Part shown: piece by piece, positions 20,622 to 29,258 of the stretch
Layout of the letters: every line of letters starts with the position of its first letter
Position numbering within the stretch: the stretch's first letter is position 1
DNA from: Ensifer adhaerens
GTDB taxonomy: Bacteria > Pseudomonadota > Alphaproteobacteria > Rhizobiales > Rhizobiaceae
Reading direction: 5' to 3'
NCBI RefSeq assembly: GCF_020035535.1
Contig: NZ_CP083350.1
Span: 754,501-818,500, forward strand
Length of the DNA stretch: 64,000 bases
The notes under the pieces: model-generated
The model's input: only the letters and a program-made list of their open reading frames with translations
The model's database searches: none
Told to the model about the DNA's origin: nothing
Made by a program: the position numbers and the translations under genes

Positions 20622-20680
20622 TCAATGGACAAAGCCGACATGAAATTGCACAAATCGAACATGGCTTCAGAGCGCGCGAC

Positions 20681-21568
20681 ATGAAGAAGACGGTTCCGAC
20701 CTACGAACTCTATGGAGAAAAGACCGGTGAACGGCCGGATTTCTGGCTGCATTGCGAGACCATCCCGTCACGAAGCAGCCTCTACCACTGGGAAATCGGG
20801 CTGCACCGGCACGAGAGCTTCTTTCAGATCTTGTACATTGCCGGCGGCTCGGGCGATGCGGTCTTTGGCAGTGGCGTGCACATGATCGAACCGCCTATGG
20901 TCATCACCGTTCCGCCGGCGCTTAACCACGGCTTCCGCTTCTCGCGCAACATCGACGGCTTCGTCTTCACCATTCTGGCGTCCCATCTGAAGACATCACC
21001 CGGCGAGCGCAACCGGCTCGGCTCCTGGCTCGCGGCGCCGCATATGACCCGGCTCGATGACCGCGAGGATGCGGCCTATATCGCCGCGACCCTCACACGT
21101 TTGGCCAAGGAATGGGAGACCAGCCGCAGCAATCGCGCAGACCTGCTGGATGCGTATCTTACCTCCGTCCTGACGCTGACAGCGCGCCTCGACGAAGCGA
21201 GCGACGAGCGGGACGATACAGCCGACAGTGAAAACGAACGAAGAGTCCAGCGCTTCCAGGCGCTTTTGCAGCAGCACCACCGCTCGCATTGGCCGGCCGC
21301 CGCCTATGCCCGCGAGCTCGGCCTGTCGCCGACCCATCTCAACCGGATCACGCGCGCGATCGCCGGTCTCAGCGCTCACGAGATGATCGCGCAAAAGCTT
21401 GTCGGTGAGGCGCGGCGCGAACTCGTTTTCACCCGCGCCAGCGTCCAGGAAATCAGCTTCCGCCTTGGCTTCGCCGATCCCGCCTATTTCTCCCGTTTCT
21501 TCCTGCGCCAGACGGGCGTGACACCCCGCGCCTGGCGGCTGGCAGAGCGGGACAGGCTCGGCGCCTGA
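20681..21568 (+). CDS. pobR: AraC-family regulator, probable activator of pobA
   Basis: A 295-residue regulator with an N-terminal cupin-like sensor (SLYHWEIGLHRHESFFQILY, GVHMIEPPMVITVPPALNHG) and a C-terminal double helix-turn-helix (AAYARELGLSPTHLNRITRA; VQEISFRLGFADPAYFSRFF). In rhizobia and pseudomonads the AraC-type regulator next to pobA is PobR, which activates pobA with 4-hydroxybenzoate. The 128-base divergent gap contains TTGTC-TTTT-GACAA at 20583-20596, a short inverted repeat that may be part of the control site. Confidence 0.85.
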   Translation: MKKTVPTYELYGEKTGERPDFWLHCETIPSRSSLYHWEIGLHRHESFFQILYIAGGSGDAVFGSGVHMIEPPMVITVPPALNHGFRFSRNIDGFVFTILASHLKTSPGERNRLGSWLAAPHMTRLDDREDAAYIAATLTRLAKEWETSRSNRADLLDAYLTSVLTLTARLDEASDERDDTADSENERRVQRFQALLQQHHRSHWPAAAYARELGLSPTHLNRITRAIAGLSAHEMIAQKLVGEARRELVFTRASVQEISFRLGFADPAYFSRFFLRQTGVTPRAWRLAERDRLGA

Positions 21569-21694
21569 CCCGCCAACAACATCGCCCTGCGCGGAAATTG
21601 CATACAATCCAAAAAGACTTTTGCAACGACTCAAAACGGGAGCAGAATCAAGGCTCGGGTCCGAGGGGGACCCGGAGGATATACGGAGGAAGAC

Positions 21695-23143
21695 ATGGCA
21701 GTACGCGATCCGTCGCCCTCGTTGTATAACGAGGATCTGGCACCGGCCGAGGAGCGCCGTTGGGGCGCTTTCAGCATCTTCAATGTATGGACATCCGACG
21801 TGCATAGCCTGTGGGGCTATTACCTCGCAGCAAGTCTGTTCCTGCTCTGCGGCAGCTTCGTGAACTTCGTCATCGCGATCGGCATCGGATCGCTGGTGAT
21901 CTTCTTCCTGATGAGCCTCGTCGGCAATGCGGGCGTTCGTACCGGTGTGCCCTTCCCGGTACTCGCGCGCGCCTCCTTCGGCACCTTCGGCGCAAACGTG
22001 CCGGCGCTGGTGCGCGCCGTCGTCGCCTGCTTCTGGTATGGCGCACAGACGGCCGCCGCCTCGGGCGCGATCGTCGCCCTTCTCGTCCGCAACGAAAGCA
22101 TGCTGGCCTTCCACCAGAACAGCCACATGCTCGGCCACTCGACGCTCGAGGTCATCTGCTACGTCGTCGTCTGGTCGCTGCAACTGTTGATCATCCAGCG
22201 CGGCATGGAGACCGTGCGCAAGTTTCAGGACTGGGCTGGCCCCGCGGTCTGGATCATGATGCTGATCCTTGCCGTCTACCTGATCGTCAAATCGGGCACC
22301 TTCTCCTTCGGCTCGGAAATTCCGCGCGACGTGCTCATCGAGAAAACCAGGGATGCGGGCGTGCCCTGGGAGCCCGGCAGCTTCCCCGCACTTGCGGCAG
22401 TCGCCGCCACCTGGATCACCTATTTCGCAGCGCTCTATCTGAACTTCTGCGACTTCTCGCGTTATGCGACGGACGTAAAGACGCTGCGCAAGGGCAATCT
22501 CTGGGGCCTGCCGATCAATCTGCTTGCCTTCTGCCTCGTTGCCGGCGTGACGACGACGGCCGCCTTTGCCGTCTATGGCGAAGTGCTGCTGCACCCGGAC
22601 CAGATTTCGGCGAAATTCGACAGCTGGTTCCTGGCGCTGCTTGCGGCTCTCACCTTTGCGGTGGCAACGCTTGGCATCAACGTGGTGGCGAACTTCGTGT
22701 CGCCCGCCTTCGATTTCGCCAACGTCTTTCCGCGGCAGATCAACTTCAAGCGCGGCGGCTATATCGCAGCCTTGATAGCCCTCGTCCTCTATCCCTTCGC
22801 CCCTTGGGAAACGGGTGCGGCGCATTTCGTCAACTTCATCGGGTCGACGATGGGGCCGATCTTCGGGGTGATGATGGTCGACTACTATCTCATCCGCAGG
22901 GGGCAACTGAACGTCGAAGCGCTCTACCATGAGGATGGCGAGTTCCGCTTCCAGGGCGGATGGCACGGCAGCGCCTTCGTCGCCTTTGCGATCGGCGCTC
23001 TGTTCTCGTCGATCCTGCCGACATTCACCAACGTCCTGCCGGCCTGGTGGGGAATCTATGGCTGGTTCTTCGGCGTCGCGATCGGCGGGGCGATCTACTA
23101 TGTGCTGAGGATCGGCGAACGCAAGCCGGCCTTTGCCTCCTAG
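21695..23143 (+). CDS. NCS1-family nucleobase/cation symporter
   Basis: A 482-residue membrane protein with about 12 hydrophobic segments. The NCS1 pattern is clear at the N-terminus (YNEDLAPAEERRWGAFSIFN and VWTSDVHSLWGYY) and in VRTGVPFPVLARASFGTFGA. The family imports purines, pyrimidines, allantoin, hydantoins or thiamine with sodium or protons. The W-D-V-H-S segment and INFKRGGYIAALIAL resemble allantoin/uracil-type members, but the cargo cannot be fixed. GGAGG precedes the ATG. It stands alone in its transcription unit between pobR and a convergent gene. Confidence 0.87.
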   Translation: MAVRDPSPSLYNEDLAPAEERRWGAFSIFNVWTSDVHSLWGYYLAASLFLLCGSFVNFVIAIGIGSLVIFFLMSLVGNAGVRTGVPFPVLARASFGTFGANVPALVRAVVACFWYGAQTAAASGAIVALLVRNESMLAFHQNSHMLGHSTLEVICYVVVWSLQLLIIQRGMETVRKFQDWAGPAVWIMMLILAVYLIVKSGTFSFGSEIPRDVLIEKTRDAGVPWEPGSFPALAAVAATWITYFAALYLNFCDFSRYATDVKTLRKGNLWGLPINLLAFCLVAGVTTTAAFAVYGEVLLHPDQISAKFDSWFLALLAALTFAVATLGINVVANFVSPAFDFANVFPRQINFKRGGYIAALIALVLYPFAPWETGAAHFVNFIGSTMGPIFGVMMVDYYLIRRGQLNVEALYHEDGEFRFQGGWHGSAFVAFAIGALFSSILPTFTNVLPAWWGIYGWFFGVAIGGAIYYVLRIGERKPAFAS

Positions 23144-23152
23144 TCGTCCAGC

Positions 23153-23182
23153 GCCGCACCCGGTCAGACGATCGGGTGCGGC
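23153..23182. terminator. Convergent hairpin terminator
   Basis: A perfect 10-bp stem (GCCGCACCCG at 23153-23162 with its complement at 23173-23182) and a 10-base loop lies between the stops of two convergent genes (23143 and 23193). There is no T run, so efficiency is uncertain. Confidence 0.6.
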
Positions 23183-23192
23183 CTCGAGGCCA

Positions 23193-24134
23193 TCACGAGC
23201 CTCGGCCCGGGCGACCCAGAATCTGGCGAACGCCTTCCTTGGTAAAGGGCTGGGCCAATTGCTTCAGAAAGCCCGGCGCGATCTGCCCCTTGATGCCGAT
23301 GTCGGTGGAGGATGGGCGGTTGGGGTTATAGTAGGTCCTGAAAATCAGATCCCAGATCACGACGTTCTCGCCGTAGTTCATGTTGCCTTCGCTCAGATCC
23401 TTCGAATGGTGCCAGCGATGCAGGCGCGGTGTGCTGAAGACATAGTCGAAGACACCGGTGCGCATATCGACATTGCAATGCGTAAGGATGCCCATGAACG
23501 CCGTAACGGCCCCAAGCCACCAGAAAACATGAAGCGGCGCGCCGAGGAAATAAAGCGGGATCTGGCTCATTGCGAGCTTGAAGAGCGAATCGGCAACGTG
23601 GAAACGGCCGGTATTGATGACCCAGAGCCGCACGACGCTGTGATGCAGGGCGTGAAACCGCCAGAAGAACAGCTTTTCATGGGCGATGCGATGCGCCCAA
23701 TAGAGACCCAGTTCGGCGATCACCACCGCCAGCGCCACCTGAACCATCATCGGCCAATCGGCCGGCCAAAGCCCGAACTTCAGCGCGGCAAGCGGCTGCA
23801 GGATGTTGGCGGCATACATGGGGAAGACGGCGGCGATCAGGCCCGCCAGTTGCAGCAGCCCCTTCGTCGCCAGCGTATGCCCGATGTCGTTCACCGTCTC
23901 GCCATCTGATAAGAGCCAGCGCCGCTCGTAGGGGATGTAGCGCTCGAGAAGGAACAGGGCAAAGACTGCGGCGGCATAGACCGTCGCGAAAGCGATCATC
24001 GGGTGGGTGCTTGCAAAGGCGAAGTACGAACCCAACAGCCCGGAAAAGAACACCAGAGGCCAGGACAGGTATCGCAACATTCGCTTTAGCAGGTACCCGG
24101 CCTTCGCAAGGGCGCGGCGGCGCTCTGAAATCAT
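23193..24134 (-). CDS. Sterol desaturase/fatty acid hydroxylase-family membrane protein
   Basis: A 313-residue di-iron membrane enzyme. It has about four or five hydrophobic segments and the histidine boxes HRIAHE, HALHHS and HRWHHSKD, with a further HCNVD, the usual eight-histidine arrangement. The family hydroxylates or desaturates lipids such as sterols, carotenoids or fatty acids. The substrate is unknown. Its ATG shares one base with the stop of a small secreted-protein gene (TGATG), so the two are translationally coupled. Confidence 0.85.
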   Translation of the reverse strand: MISERRRALAKAGYLLKRMLRYLSWPLVFFSGLLGSYFAFASTHPMIAFATVYAAAVFALFLLERYIPYERRWLLSDGETVNDIGHTLATKGLLQLAGLIAAVFPMYAANILQPLAALKFGLWPADWPMMVQVALAVVIAELGLYWAHRIAHEKLFFWRFHALHHSVVRLWVINTGRFHVADSLFKLAMSQIPLYFLGAPLHVFWWLGAVTAFMGILTHCNVDMRTGVFDYVFSTPRLHRWHHSKDLSEGNMNYGENVVIWDLIFRTYYNPNRPSSTDIGIKGQIAPGFLKQLAQPFTKEGVRQILGRPGRGS

Positions 24135-24445
24135 CAACGACGCTCCATCCAATCCAGCAATTCGCGGCATGTGCGCGGGCGGCCGTCGCTGACGCGCCCA
24201 TCGGAACATGCATCCAGGCGATAGTCCGGCTCGGACCGATCGCCCCACCTCTTGCCGACATACATGTGCCGGATCTCGGTGCATGTGCGCGGTTTTCCGT
24301 CACTTAACCGACCATCACGACAGGGATCGTACAGATGCTGTGCGGTCCGCTGCGGATCGTCCGCAATCCACAGCCCTTTGTCGTCGGCATGACTCGAGCC
24401 CGCACCGAACAGCAGCATCCACATTGGCAAGACGACCAACCGCAT
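24134..24445 (-). CDS. Small secreted protein with a duplicated cysteine motif
   Basis: A 103-residue protein of unknown function. The first ~21 residues look like a signal peptide (MRLVVLPMWMLLFGAGSSHA). The mature part holds two copies of a motif, DPCRDGRLSDGKPRTCTEIR (~41-60) and DACSDGRVSDGRPRTCRELL (~77-96), each with two cysteines 14 residues apart. This suggests two disulfide-bonded repeats in the periplasm. It is upstream of, and coupled to, the sterol-desaturase-like gene. ATG 24445 is preferred to TTG 24451. Confidence 0.65.
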   Translation of the reverse strand: MRLVVLPMWMLLFGAGSSHADDKGLWIADDPQRTAQHLYDPCRDGRLSDGKPRTCTEIRHMYVGKRWGDRSEPDYRLDACSDGRVSDGRPRTCRELLDWMERR

Positions 24446-24559
24446 CGACAACCGTCCTTGTTTGAAACGTCATTGCCGAACTTTGAGGGGAGCGGATTAC
24501 ACGAGCATTGCGGAAAGCCGAAGGATGCAACCGGACACAGGCCGAAGCAACCTTTCATT

Positions 24560-24598
24560 GACTGTGAAAAGAGAATCTGAAATTCTCTTTTCACAGTC
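24560..24598. promoter_or_regulatory. Perfect 17-bp inverted repeat before the amidase gene
   Basis: GACTGTGAAAAGAGAAT (24560-24576) and its exact reverse complement (24582-24598) are separated by CTGAA. The repeat ends just before the ribosome site AGAAGGAGA and 16 bases before the amidase ATG. It could be the operator of the TetR-type regulator at the end of this operon, or a hairpin in the 5' leader of the transcript. It also lies between divergent genes. Confidence 0.55.
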
Positions 24599-24614
24599 AG
24601 AAGGAGACGCGCCG

Positions 24615-26084
24615 ATGCGCCCGATGAACAGCGAAGCCTCGCCGGACCAATTGGAAAGCCTGGCATCACTGGACGCAACCGATCAGGCCCGACTTGTATC
24701 AACCGGCGCGGTCTCTCCGCTTGAACTCGTCGATGCCGCGATAAAGCGCATCGAACGGCTGAACCCGCACCTCAACGTCCTTGCCTCCAGCGACTTCGAT
24801 CTTGCCCGCAAACAAGCCCGGGAGATGCGGCCGACGGCGGGCATGCCTTTTGCCGGCGTGCCGACACTGCTGAAAGACCTGCTCGGCTATCCCGGCCACC
24901 ATGCCGGTTTCGGCTCCCGGTTGTTCAAGGGGCAACCCGCTCAAGGCGGATCGGAATATACCGCGGCGCTCGACGCGGCCGGCCTGATTGTCCTCGGCAA
25001 ATCGACGACATCGGAGTTCGGCCTGCTCGGCACCACAGAGACACTCGCCCATGGCGCGACGAAGAACCCCTGGAACCCGTCCCTTTCGACGGGCGGATCG
25101 TCGGGGGGCGCCGTCGCGGCCGTCGCCTCCGGCATGGTGCCGATCGCCCACGCGTCCGACGGTGGCGGATCGATCCGTGGGCCTTCCTCCTTCTGCGGGC
25201 TCTTCGGCTTCAAGCCGAGCCGCGACCGCACGGTGAATGCCGGCCTGCCGCCGACCATGCCCACGGCGCGGCTGATCGGCGACCATTGCGTCAGTCGATC
25301 GGTACGCGACAGCGCCACCTGGCTTGCCGCAACGGAACGCAAGGACGTGCCCCAAGCCCTGCCCTCGATCGACGACCTGAAGCGCGGATCACGGAAGCGG
25401 CTGCGCATCGGCGTCTATCGGCGCGATGCCTTCGGGCACGGCGTTTCCGCATCAGGCGAAGACGCGCTGAACACCGCCATTTCGGTCTGCGAGGCGCTCG
25501 GCCACGACGTCATCGCGTGCGATGGCCCCGATGTCGACGCGCGGGAAATCAGCCAGGCATTCTTCGCGCTGACCGGCACCGCCCTCGCCGGCCTGTTCGA
25601 CCAGATCGCGGCCATGATGGGCGGTGCCTTCGACGAGGCCCTGTTCGAGCCATATACTGTCGAGCTCGTCCGACGCGCGCGGCGACTGCCGGAGGCAGCC
25701 ATCGCGGACGCCATGAGGGCGACGGCGATCGCCGAAGCACAGGCAAACCGGACGATCGCCGCCTATGACGTGCTGCTCTCGCCCACCGTTCCCTTCTCCG
25801 CCTTCCCGCTTGGGACGGAGGGCCCGACTGAGGATCCGGACCAACTCATCGCCTTCACCGAACGGCTCGCCGGCTTCACCAATGTGGCTTCCTTCGCCGG
25901 ATGGCCGGCCATGTCGGTGCCGCTTTGCTGGACGCAGGACGGACTGCCGCTCGGGTGCCACTTCGCCGCTGCAACGGGCGAGGATGCGCTGCTCTTCTCG
26001 CTTGCCTTCCAGCTGGAAGAAGCTATGCCCTGGCAGCCAAGACTGGTCGCGCTTTCGGAAAGGCTCTCATGCCTCAGCGCCTGA
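24615..26084 (+). CDS. Amidase-signature family hydrolase
   Basis: A 489-residue amidase. The Ser-cisSer-Lys triad is visible: the lysine in VPTLLKDLLGYPG, the cis-serine in the glycine-rich STGGSSGGAVAAVASG (~155-170), and the nucleophile in HASDGGGSIRGPSSFCGLFG. Members hydrolyse amides such as aryl amides, nylon oligomers or Glu-tRNA(Gln); no gatB or gatC is near, so this is a catabolic type. A TetR gene overlaps its 3' end by 16 bases. The start follows AGAAGGAGA. Confidence 0.88.
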   Translation: MRPMNSEASPDQLESLASLDATDQARLVSTGAVSPLELVDAAIKRIERLNPHLNVLASSDFDLARKQAREMRPTAGMPFAGVPTLLKDLLGYPGHHAGFGSRLFKGQPAQGGSEYTAALDAAGLIVLGKSTTSEFGLLGTTETLAHGATKNPWNPSLSTGGSSGGAVAAVASGMVPIAHASDGGGSIRGPSSFCGLFGFKPSRDRTVNAGLPPTMPTARLIGDHCVSRSVRDSATWLAATERKDVPQALPSIDDLKRGSRKRLRIGVYRRDAFGHGVSASGEDALNTAISVCEALGHDVIACDGPDVDAREISQAFFALTGTALAGLFDQIAAMMGGAFDEALFEPYTVELVRRARRLPEAAIADAMRATAIAEAQANRTIAAYDVLLSPTVPFSAFPLGTEGPTEDPDQLIAFTERLAGFTNVASFAGWPAMSVPLCWTQDGLPLGCHFAAATGEDALLFSLAFQLEEAMPWQPRLVALSERLSCLSA

Positions 26085-26689
26085 AACAGGAAGTGCGCGA
26101 GCGGCTCATTGCGGCCGCGGCTGCGGTATTCGCCGAGCAGGGCTTCGAGAAGGCAAAGCTTGCCGATGTCGCGGAGCGCGCCGGTACGAGCCCCAGCAAC
26201 ATCTACAAATATTTCGCCGACAAGGAGGCTCTGTTCCATGAGGTCGTGACGCCATCTCTTGCCGGGAAATTGCTGCGGCTTTTGCGCGCCCGCGTGCGGG
26301 AGCTGCGCTCGATCGGCAACTGGCTGACGGCAGATGCCCGGGGCTCGGAGCCTGCCCGGGCCCTTCTGTCCTTCTGGATCGAACAGCGGTTCGCCGTCCT
26401 GATCCTGCTTCGCGGCGCGGACGGCACACGCTTTGCCCATGTCAGAGGCCTGATGGTGCGCGAGATGACCCGGCTTGCGTCGCGATACATGATCGAGACC
26501 CAGGGCGAAGCAGCGCTCTCGCCGCTGATGCGCTTCATGCTCGAGCGCACCTTCACCAGAACCATAGACACGATCGCCGACACGCTCGGAGCGCACGAGG
26601 ACGCACCATCCATTCAGGTCGCGATCGACCTCTTCTGGCGCTATCAGCTCGCAGGGCTGCAGTCGCTGATGGCGCCGGCAAAACCTTGA
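26069..26689 (+). CDS. TetR/AcrR-family regulator
   Basis: A 206-residue regulator. The TetR helix-turn-helix is at residues ~8-55 (RERLIAAAAAVFAEQGFEKA, KLADVAERAGTSPSNIYKYF, ADKEALF). The C-terminal ligand domain is helical and not diagnostic. It overlaps the amidase gene, so both come from one transcript; local repression through the inverted repeat at 24560-24598 is the simplest model. Confidence 0.87.
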   Translation: MPQRLKQEVRERLIAAAAAVFAEQGFEKAKLADVAERAGTSPSNIYKYFADKEALFHEVVTPSLAGKLLRLLRARVRELRSIGNWLTADARGSEPARALLSFWIEQRFAVLILLRGADGTRFAHVRGLMVREMTRLASRYMIETQGEAALSPLMRFMLERTFTRTIDTIADTLGAHEDAPSIQVAIDLFWRYQLAGLQSLMAPAKP

Positions 26690-26704
26690 GGCGCGGCGAT
26701 GCTA

Positions 26705-27367
26705 TCAGTCGCCGGAATAGCGCTCCTCCCGCCACGGATCGCCGCGCATGTGATAGCCGTTCTTCTCCCAGAAACCGGCGGCGTCGCCGGCGCGAAAATC
26801 GATCCGCGTCAGCCACTTGGCGCTCTTCCACAAATAGAGGTGCGGAACGATCAGCCGCATCGGCCCGCCGTGGGTTCGGGTGATCGGCTGCCCCTCCCAC
26901 TCCGTCGCCAGGATCGCATCTTCCGCGGCGAAGTCCTCGAGCGGCAAATTGGTCGTGTAGCCGTCATAGCTCGTCAGCATGACGTGGCTCGCCTCGGGCT
27001 TCGGCATCACCTGGTCCAAGAGGTCGCGGGTCGCGACACCCTGCCAGCGATTGTCATAGCGCGACCAGGTGGTGACGCAGTGCATGTCCGAAAGCCTGTC
27101 GCTTTGCGGCAGAGCCCTGAAATCAGCCCAGCCGAGCGACAAGGGATGCTCGACCACCCCCCTAACATCCAGCCGCCAGCTTTCCGTTCGAATGATCGGC
27201 TGCTGACCGAGGTCGAGTACCGGCCAGTCCTTGACCAGATGCTGGCCCGGCGGCAGCCGTTCGTCTTCCGGTCGGGTGACCTTTCCGGTCAGGAACTTGC
27301 CATCGGCGGCCCAGCGCCGCTTCGTCGTCGTGAGCTTGGTTTCCGGCGGATGCGTGTCGTCGGTCAT
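26705..27367 (-). CDS. Sulfite oxidase-fold molybdopterin enzyme
   Basis: A 220-residue protein with the sulfite oxidase catalytic fold. The molybdenum cysteine is in DMHCVTTWSRYDNRWQGV (~104-121), with the cofactor region THGGPMRLIVPHLYLWKSAK (~170-190) conserved. Unlike MsrP/YedY it shows no twin-arginine signal, so it looks cytoplasmic, and no heme partner gene is adjacent. The natural substrate is unknown. It is convergent with the amidase-TetR operon and lies 88 bases downstream of pcaR on the same strand. Confidence 0.82.
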   Translation of the reverse strand: MTDDTHPPETKLTTTKRRWAADGKFLTGKVTRPEDERLPPGQHLVKDWPVLDLGQQPIIRTESWRLDVRGVVEHPLSLGWADFRALPQSDRLSDMHCVTTWSRYDNRWQGVATRDLLDQVMPKPEASHVMLTSYDGYTTNLPLEDFAAEDAILATEWEGQPITRTHGGPMRLIVPHLYLWKSAKWLTRIDFRAGDAAGFWEKNGYHMRGDPWREERYSGD

Positions 27368-27455
27368 GATGCTCTTCTCCCCGGCCCGAATTCACTCGCC
27401 AAGTGGGAATAAGAAGGGCGACGGCGCGCAAGGTCAAGCGCCAGGCTCGACGGTG

Positions 27456-28211
27456 CTATCTCAGAACCACACGCAGCGCCGCCTGTGTCTCCTTGAGCAG
27501 CGGCAGATAGCGCTCCACCATCTCCGCTGCGGCCACATGTGCGGCCGGCGCACCGATGTTCAGCGCCGCAACGATCCGGCCGCGATCGTTCTCGAGCGGC
27601 ACGGCAATCGAGCAGAGACCAAGCTCCAGTTCCTGATCGATCAGCGCGTAGCCCTGGTCGCGCACGCGGCGGAACTCGGCCATCAGGTCCTCCGGATCCG
27701 TTTTCGTATAGGGCGTGTTCGCCTTGAGGTTCGATCGTGAAAGGATCTCTCGCGCCTCTTGTTCCGGCAGTGCTGCGAGCCACACTCGCCCCATGGAGGC
27801 GCAATAGGCGGGCAGGCGCGAGCCGGTCGTCAGGTTGATCGACATCACCCGCTTCTGCGAGGCGCGGGCGATATAGACGATTTCGGCTCCGTCCAGCACC
27901 GAGGCCGAGGCGCTCTGGCCGGCGCGATCCGAAAGCTGATCGAGATAGGGCTGGATGATCGTCGGTAGCGGTGTAGCTGACAAGTAGGCATGGCCGAGGC
28001 GCAGGATCTTCGGCGTCAGCGCGAAGAACTTGCCGTCATAGTCGGCATAGCCGAGCTCGGAGAGGGTCAACAGCGATCGGCGCACCGTCGCCCGGTCAAG
28101 CCCGGTGATCTTGGACGCCTCGGCGATCGACAGCTTCGGCCGCGTTTCATCGAAGGCTTCGATCACCGTCAAGCCCCGCGCAAAACCGCTGACGAAATCT
28201 GTTTCCCGCAT
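27456..28211 (-). CDS. pcaR: IclR-family regulator of pcaIJF
   Basis: A 251-residue IclR-family regulator. The N-terminal winged helix reads RGLTVIEAFDETRPKLSIAE, then ASKITGLDRATVRRSLLTL. The effector domain follows, with ASMGRVWLAALPEQEAREIL and QELELGLCSIAVPLEN, both typical of the PcaR/PcaU/PobR branch. It is divergent from pcaIJF with a large inverted repeat between them; PcaR proteins respond to 3-oxoadipate. ATG 28211 (MRETDFVSG) is chosen over an upstream start that would run into the operator. Confidence 0.88.
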   Translation of the reverse strand: MRETDFVSGFARGLTVIEAFDETRPKLSIAEASKITGLDRATVRRSLLTLSELGYADYDGKFFALTPKILRLGHAYLSATPLPTIIQPYLDQLSDRAGQSASASVLDGAEIVYIARASQKRVMSINLTTGSRLPAYCASMGRVWLAALPEQEAREILSRSNLKANTPYTKTDPEDLMAEFRRVRDQGYALIDQELELGLCSIAVPLENDRGRIVAALNIGAPAAHVAAAEMVERYLPLLKETQAALRVVLR

Positions 28212-28237
28212 CCTTGCCTCCCAAATCACGCCATTCG

Positions 28238-28280
28238 ATTTTGTGCGATATACGAACAAAAGTCAAATATCGCACAAAAT
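28238..28280. promoter_or_regulatory. Inverted repeat between pcaR and pcaI (probable PcaR operator)
   Basis: ATTTTGTGCGATAT (28238-28251) and its exact reverse complement (28267-28280) flank a 15-base spacer, so the arm centres are 29 bp apart. The block begins 26 bases from the pcaR start and ends 106 bases from pcaI, as expected for an IclR-type dimer-of-dimers site controlling both genes. Confidence 0.75.
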
Positions 28281-28386
28281 ATTTGACCGATCCGGACGAT
28301 CGGCGCTTATTGGCATGCGGAAGAGCTAGTCGTCGCCGCCAGACAGGCCGCAGGCGCCAACACAACAGCAGACGAAGAGAGGAAAC

Positions 28387-29247
28387 ATGGCGAAGATCGT
28401 TTCGCTCGCCGAGGCCGTCGGCGACAATGTCAGGGATGGCGACACCGTCGCCATGGAAGGCTTCACCCATCTGATCCCCTATGCCGCAGGCCATGAGGTG
28501 ATCCGCCAGGGTCGCAAGGACCTCTATCTCGTGCGCATGACGCCCGATATTCTCTACGACCAGCTGATCGGCGTTGGTGCGGCGCGCGGCATGAAGTTTT
28601 CCTGGGGCGGCAATCCGGGCGTCGGCTCGCTGCATCGCTTCCGTGACGCCGTCGAAAACCAGTGGCCGCGCCCGCTGGAGATCGAGGAACATTCCCACGC
28701 GGCTATGGCCAATGCCTATGAAGCGGGCGCCGCCAACCTGCCGTTTGCGGCGCTGCGTGGCTACATTGGCGCCGACCTGCCGAAGGTGAACCCTAATATC
28801 AAGTCGGTCACCTGCCCGTTTACCGGCGAAGTGCTCGCCGCCGTGCCGGCGATCCGCCCTGACGTCACGATCATTCATGCGCAACGCGCCGACAGGAAGG
28901 GCAACGTGCTGATCGAAGGCATCGTCGGCGTGCAGAAGGAGGCGGTTCTTGCCGCCAAGCGCTCGATCGTCACGGTCGAGGAGATCGTCGACGAGCTCAA
29001 CCCGCCGTCGCCCAATTCCCTCGTTCTGCCCAGCTGGGCGGTCACATCCGTTGCCCATGTTCCGGGCGGCGCCTTCCCGTCCTACGCGCACGGCTACTAT
29101 CCGCGCTCCAACGCCTTCTACATTGGCTGGGACGAGATCGCCCGCGACCGCGACAGCTTCACCGCCTGGATCAAGGAAAACGTGCTCGACTCCAGACCGG
29201 AAGATTTCGCCAAGCATGCCGGCAGCAGACCGGCCAAAGCGGCCTGA
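28387..29247 (+). CDS. pcaI: 3-oxoadipate CoA-transferase subunit A
   Basis: A 286-residue subunit A of 3-oxoadipate:succinyl-CoA transferase. The family I CoA-transferase N-terminal pattern is VRDGDTVAMEGFTHLIPYAA, and later GNVLIEGIVGVQKEAVLAAK is conserved. With PcaJ it transfers CoA from succinyl-CoA to 3-oxoadipate. This is the longer (~286-residue) branch also found in actinobacteria and rhizobia. GAGGAAAC lies just before the ATG. It is first of the pcaIJF operon. Confidence 0.92.
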   Translation: MAKIVSLAEAVGDNVRDGDTVAMEGFTHLIPYAAGHEVIRQGRKDLYLVRMTPDILYDQLIGVGAARGMKFSWGGNPGVGSLHRFRDAVENQWPRPLEIEEHSHAAMANAYEAGAANLPFAALRGYIGADLPKVNPNIKSVTCPFTGEVLAAVPAIRPDVTIIHAQRADRKGNVLIEGIVGVQKEAVLAAKRSIVTVEEIVDELNPPSPNSLVLPSWAVTSVAHVPGGAFPSYAHGYYPRSNAFYIGWDEIARDRDSFTAWIKENVLDSRPEDFAKHAGSRPAKAA

Positions 29248-29258
29248 GGGAGGATAGG

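Noticed and set aside
20996..22966. 656-residue minus-strand open frame
   Set aside because: It is antisense to pobR and the NCS1 permease, with low-complexity charged composition and no recognisable domain.
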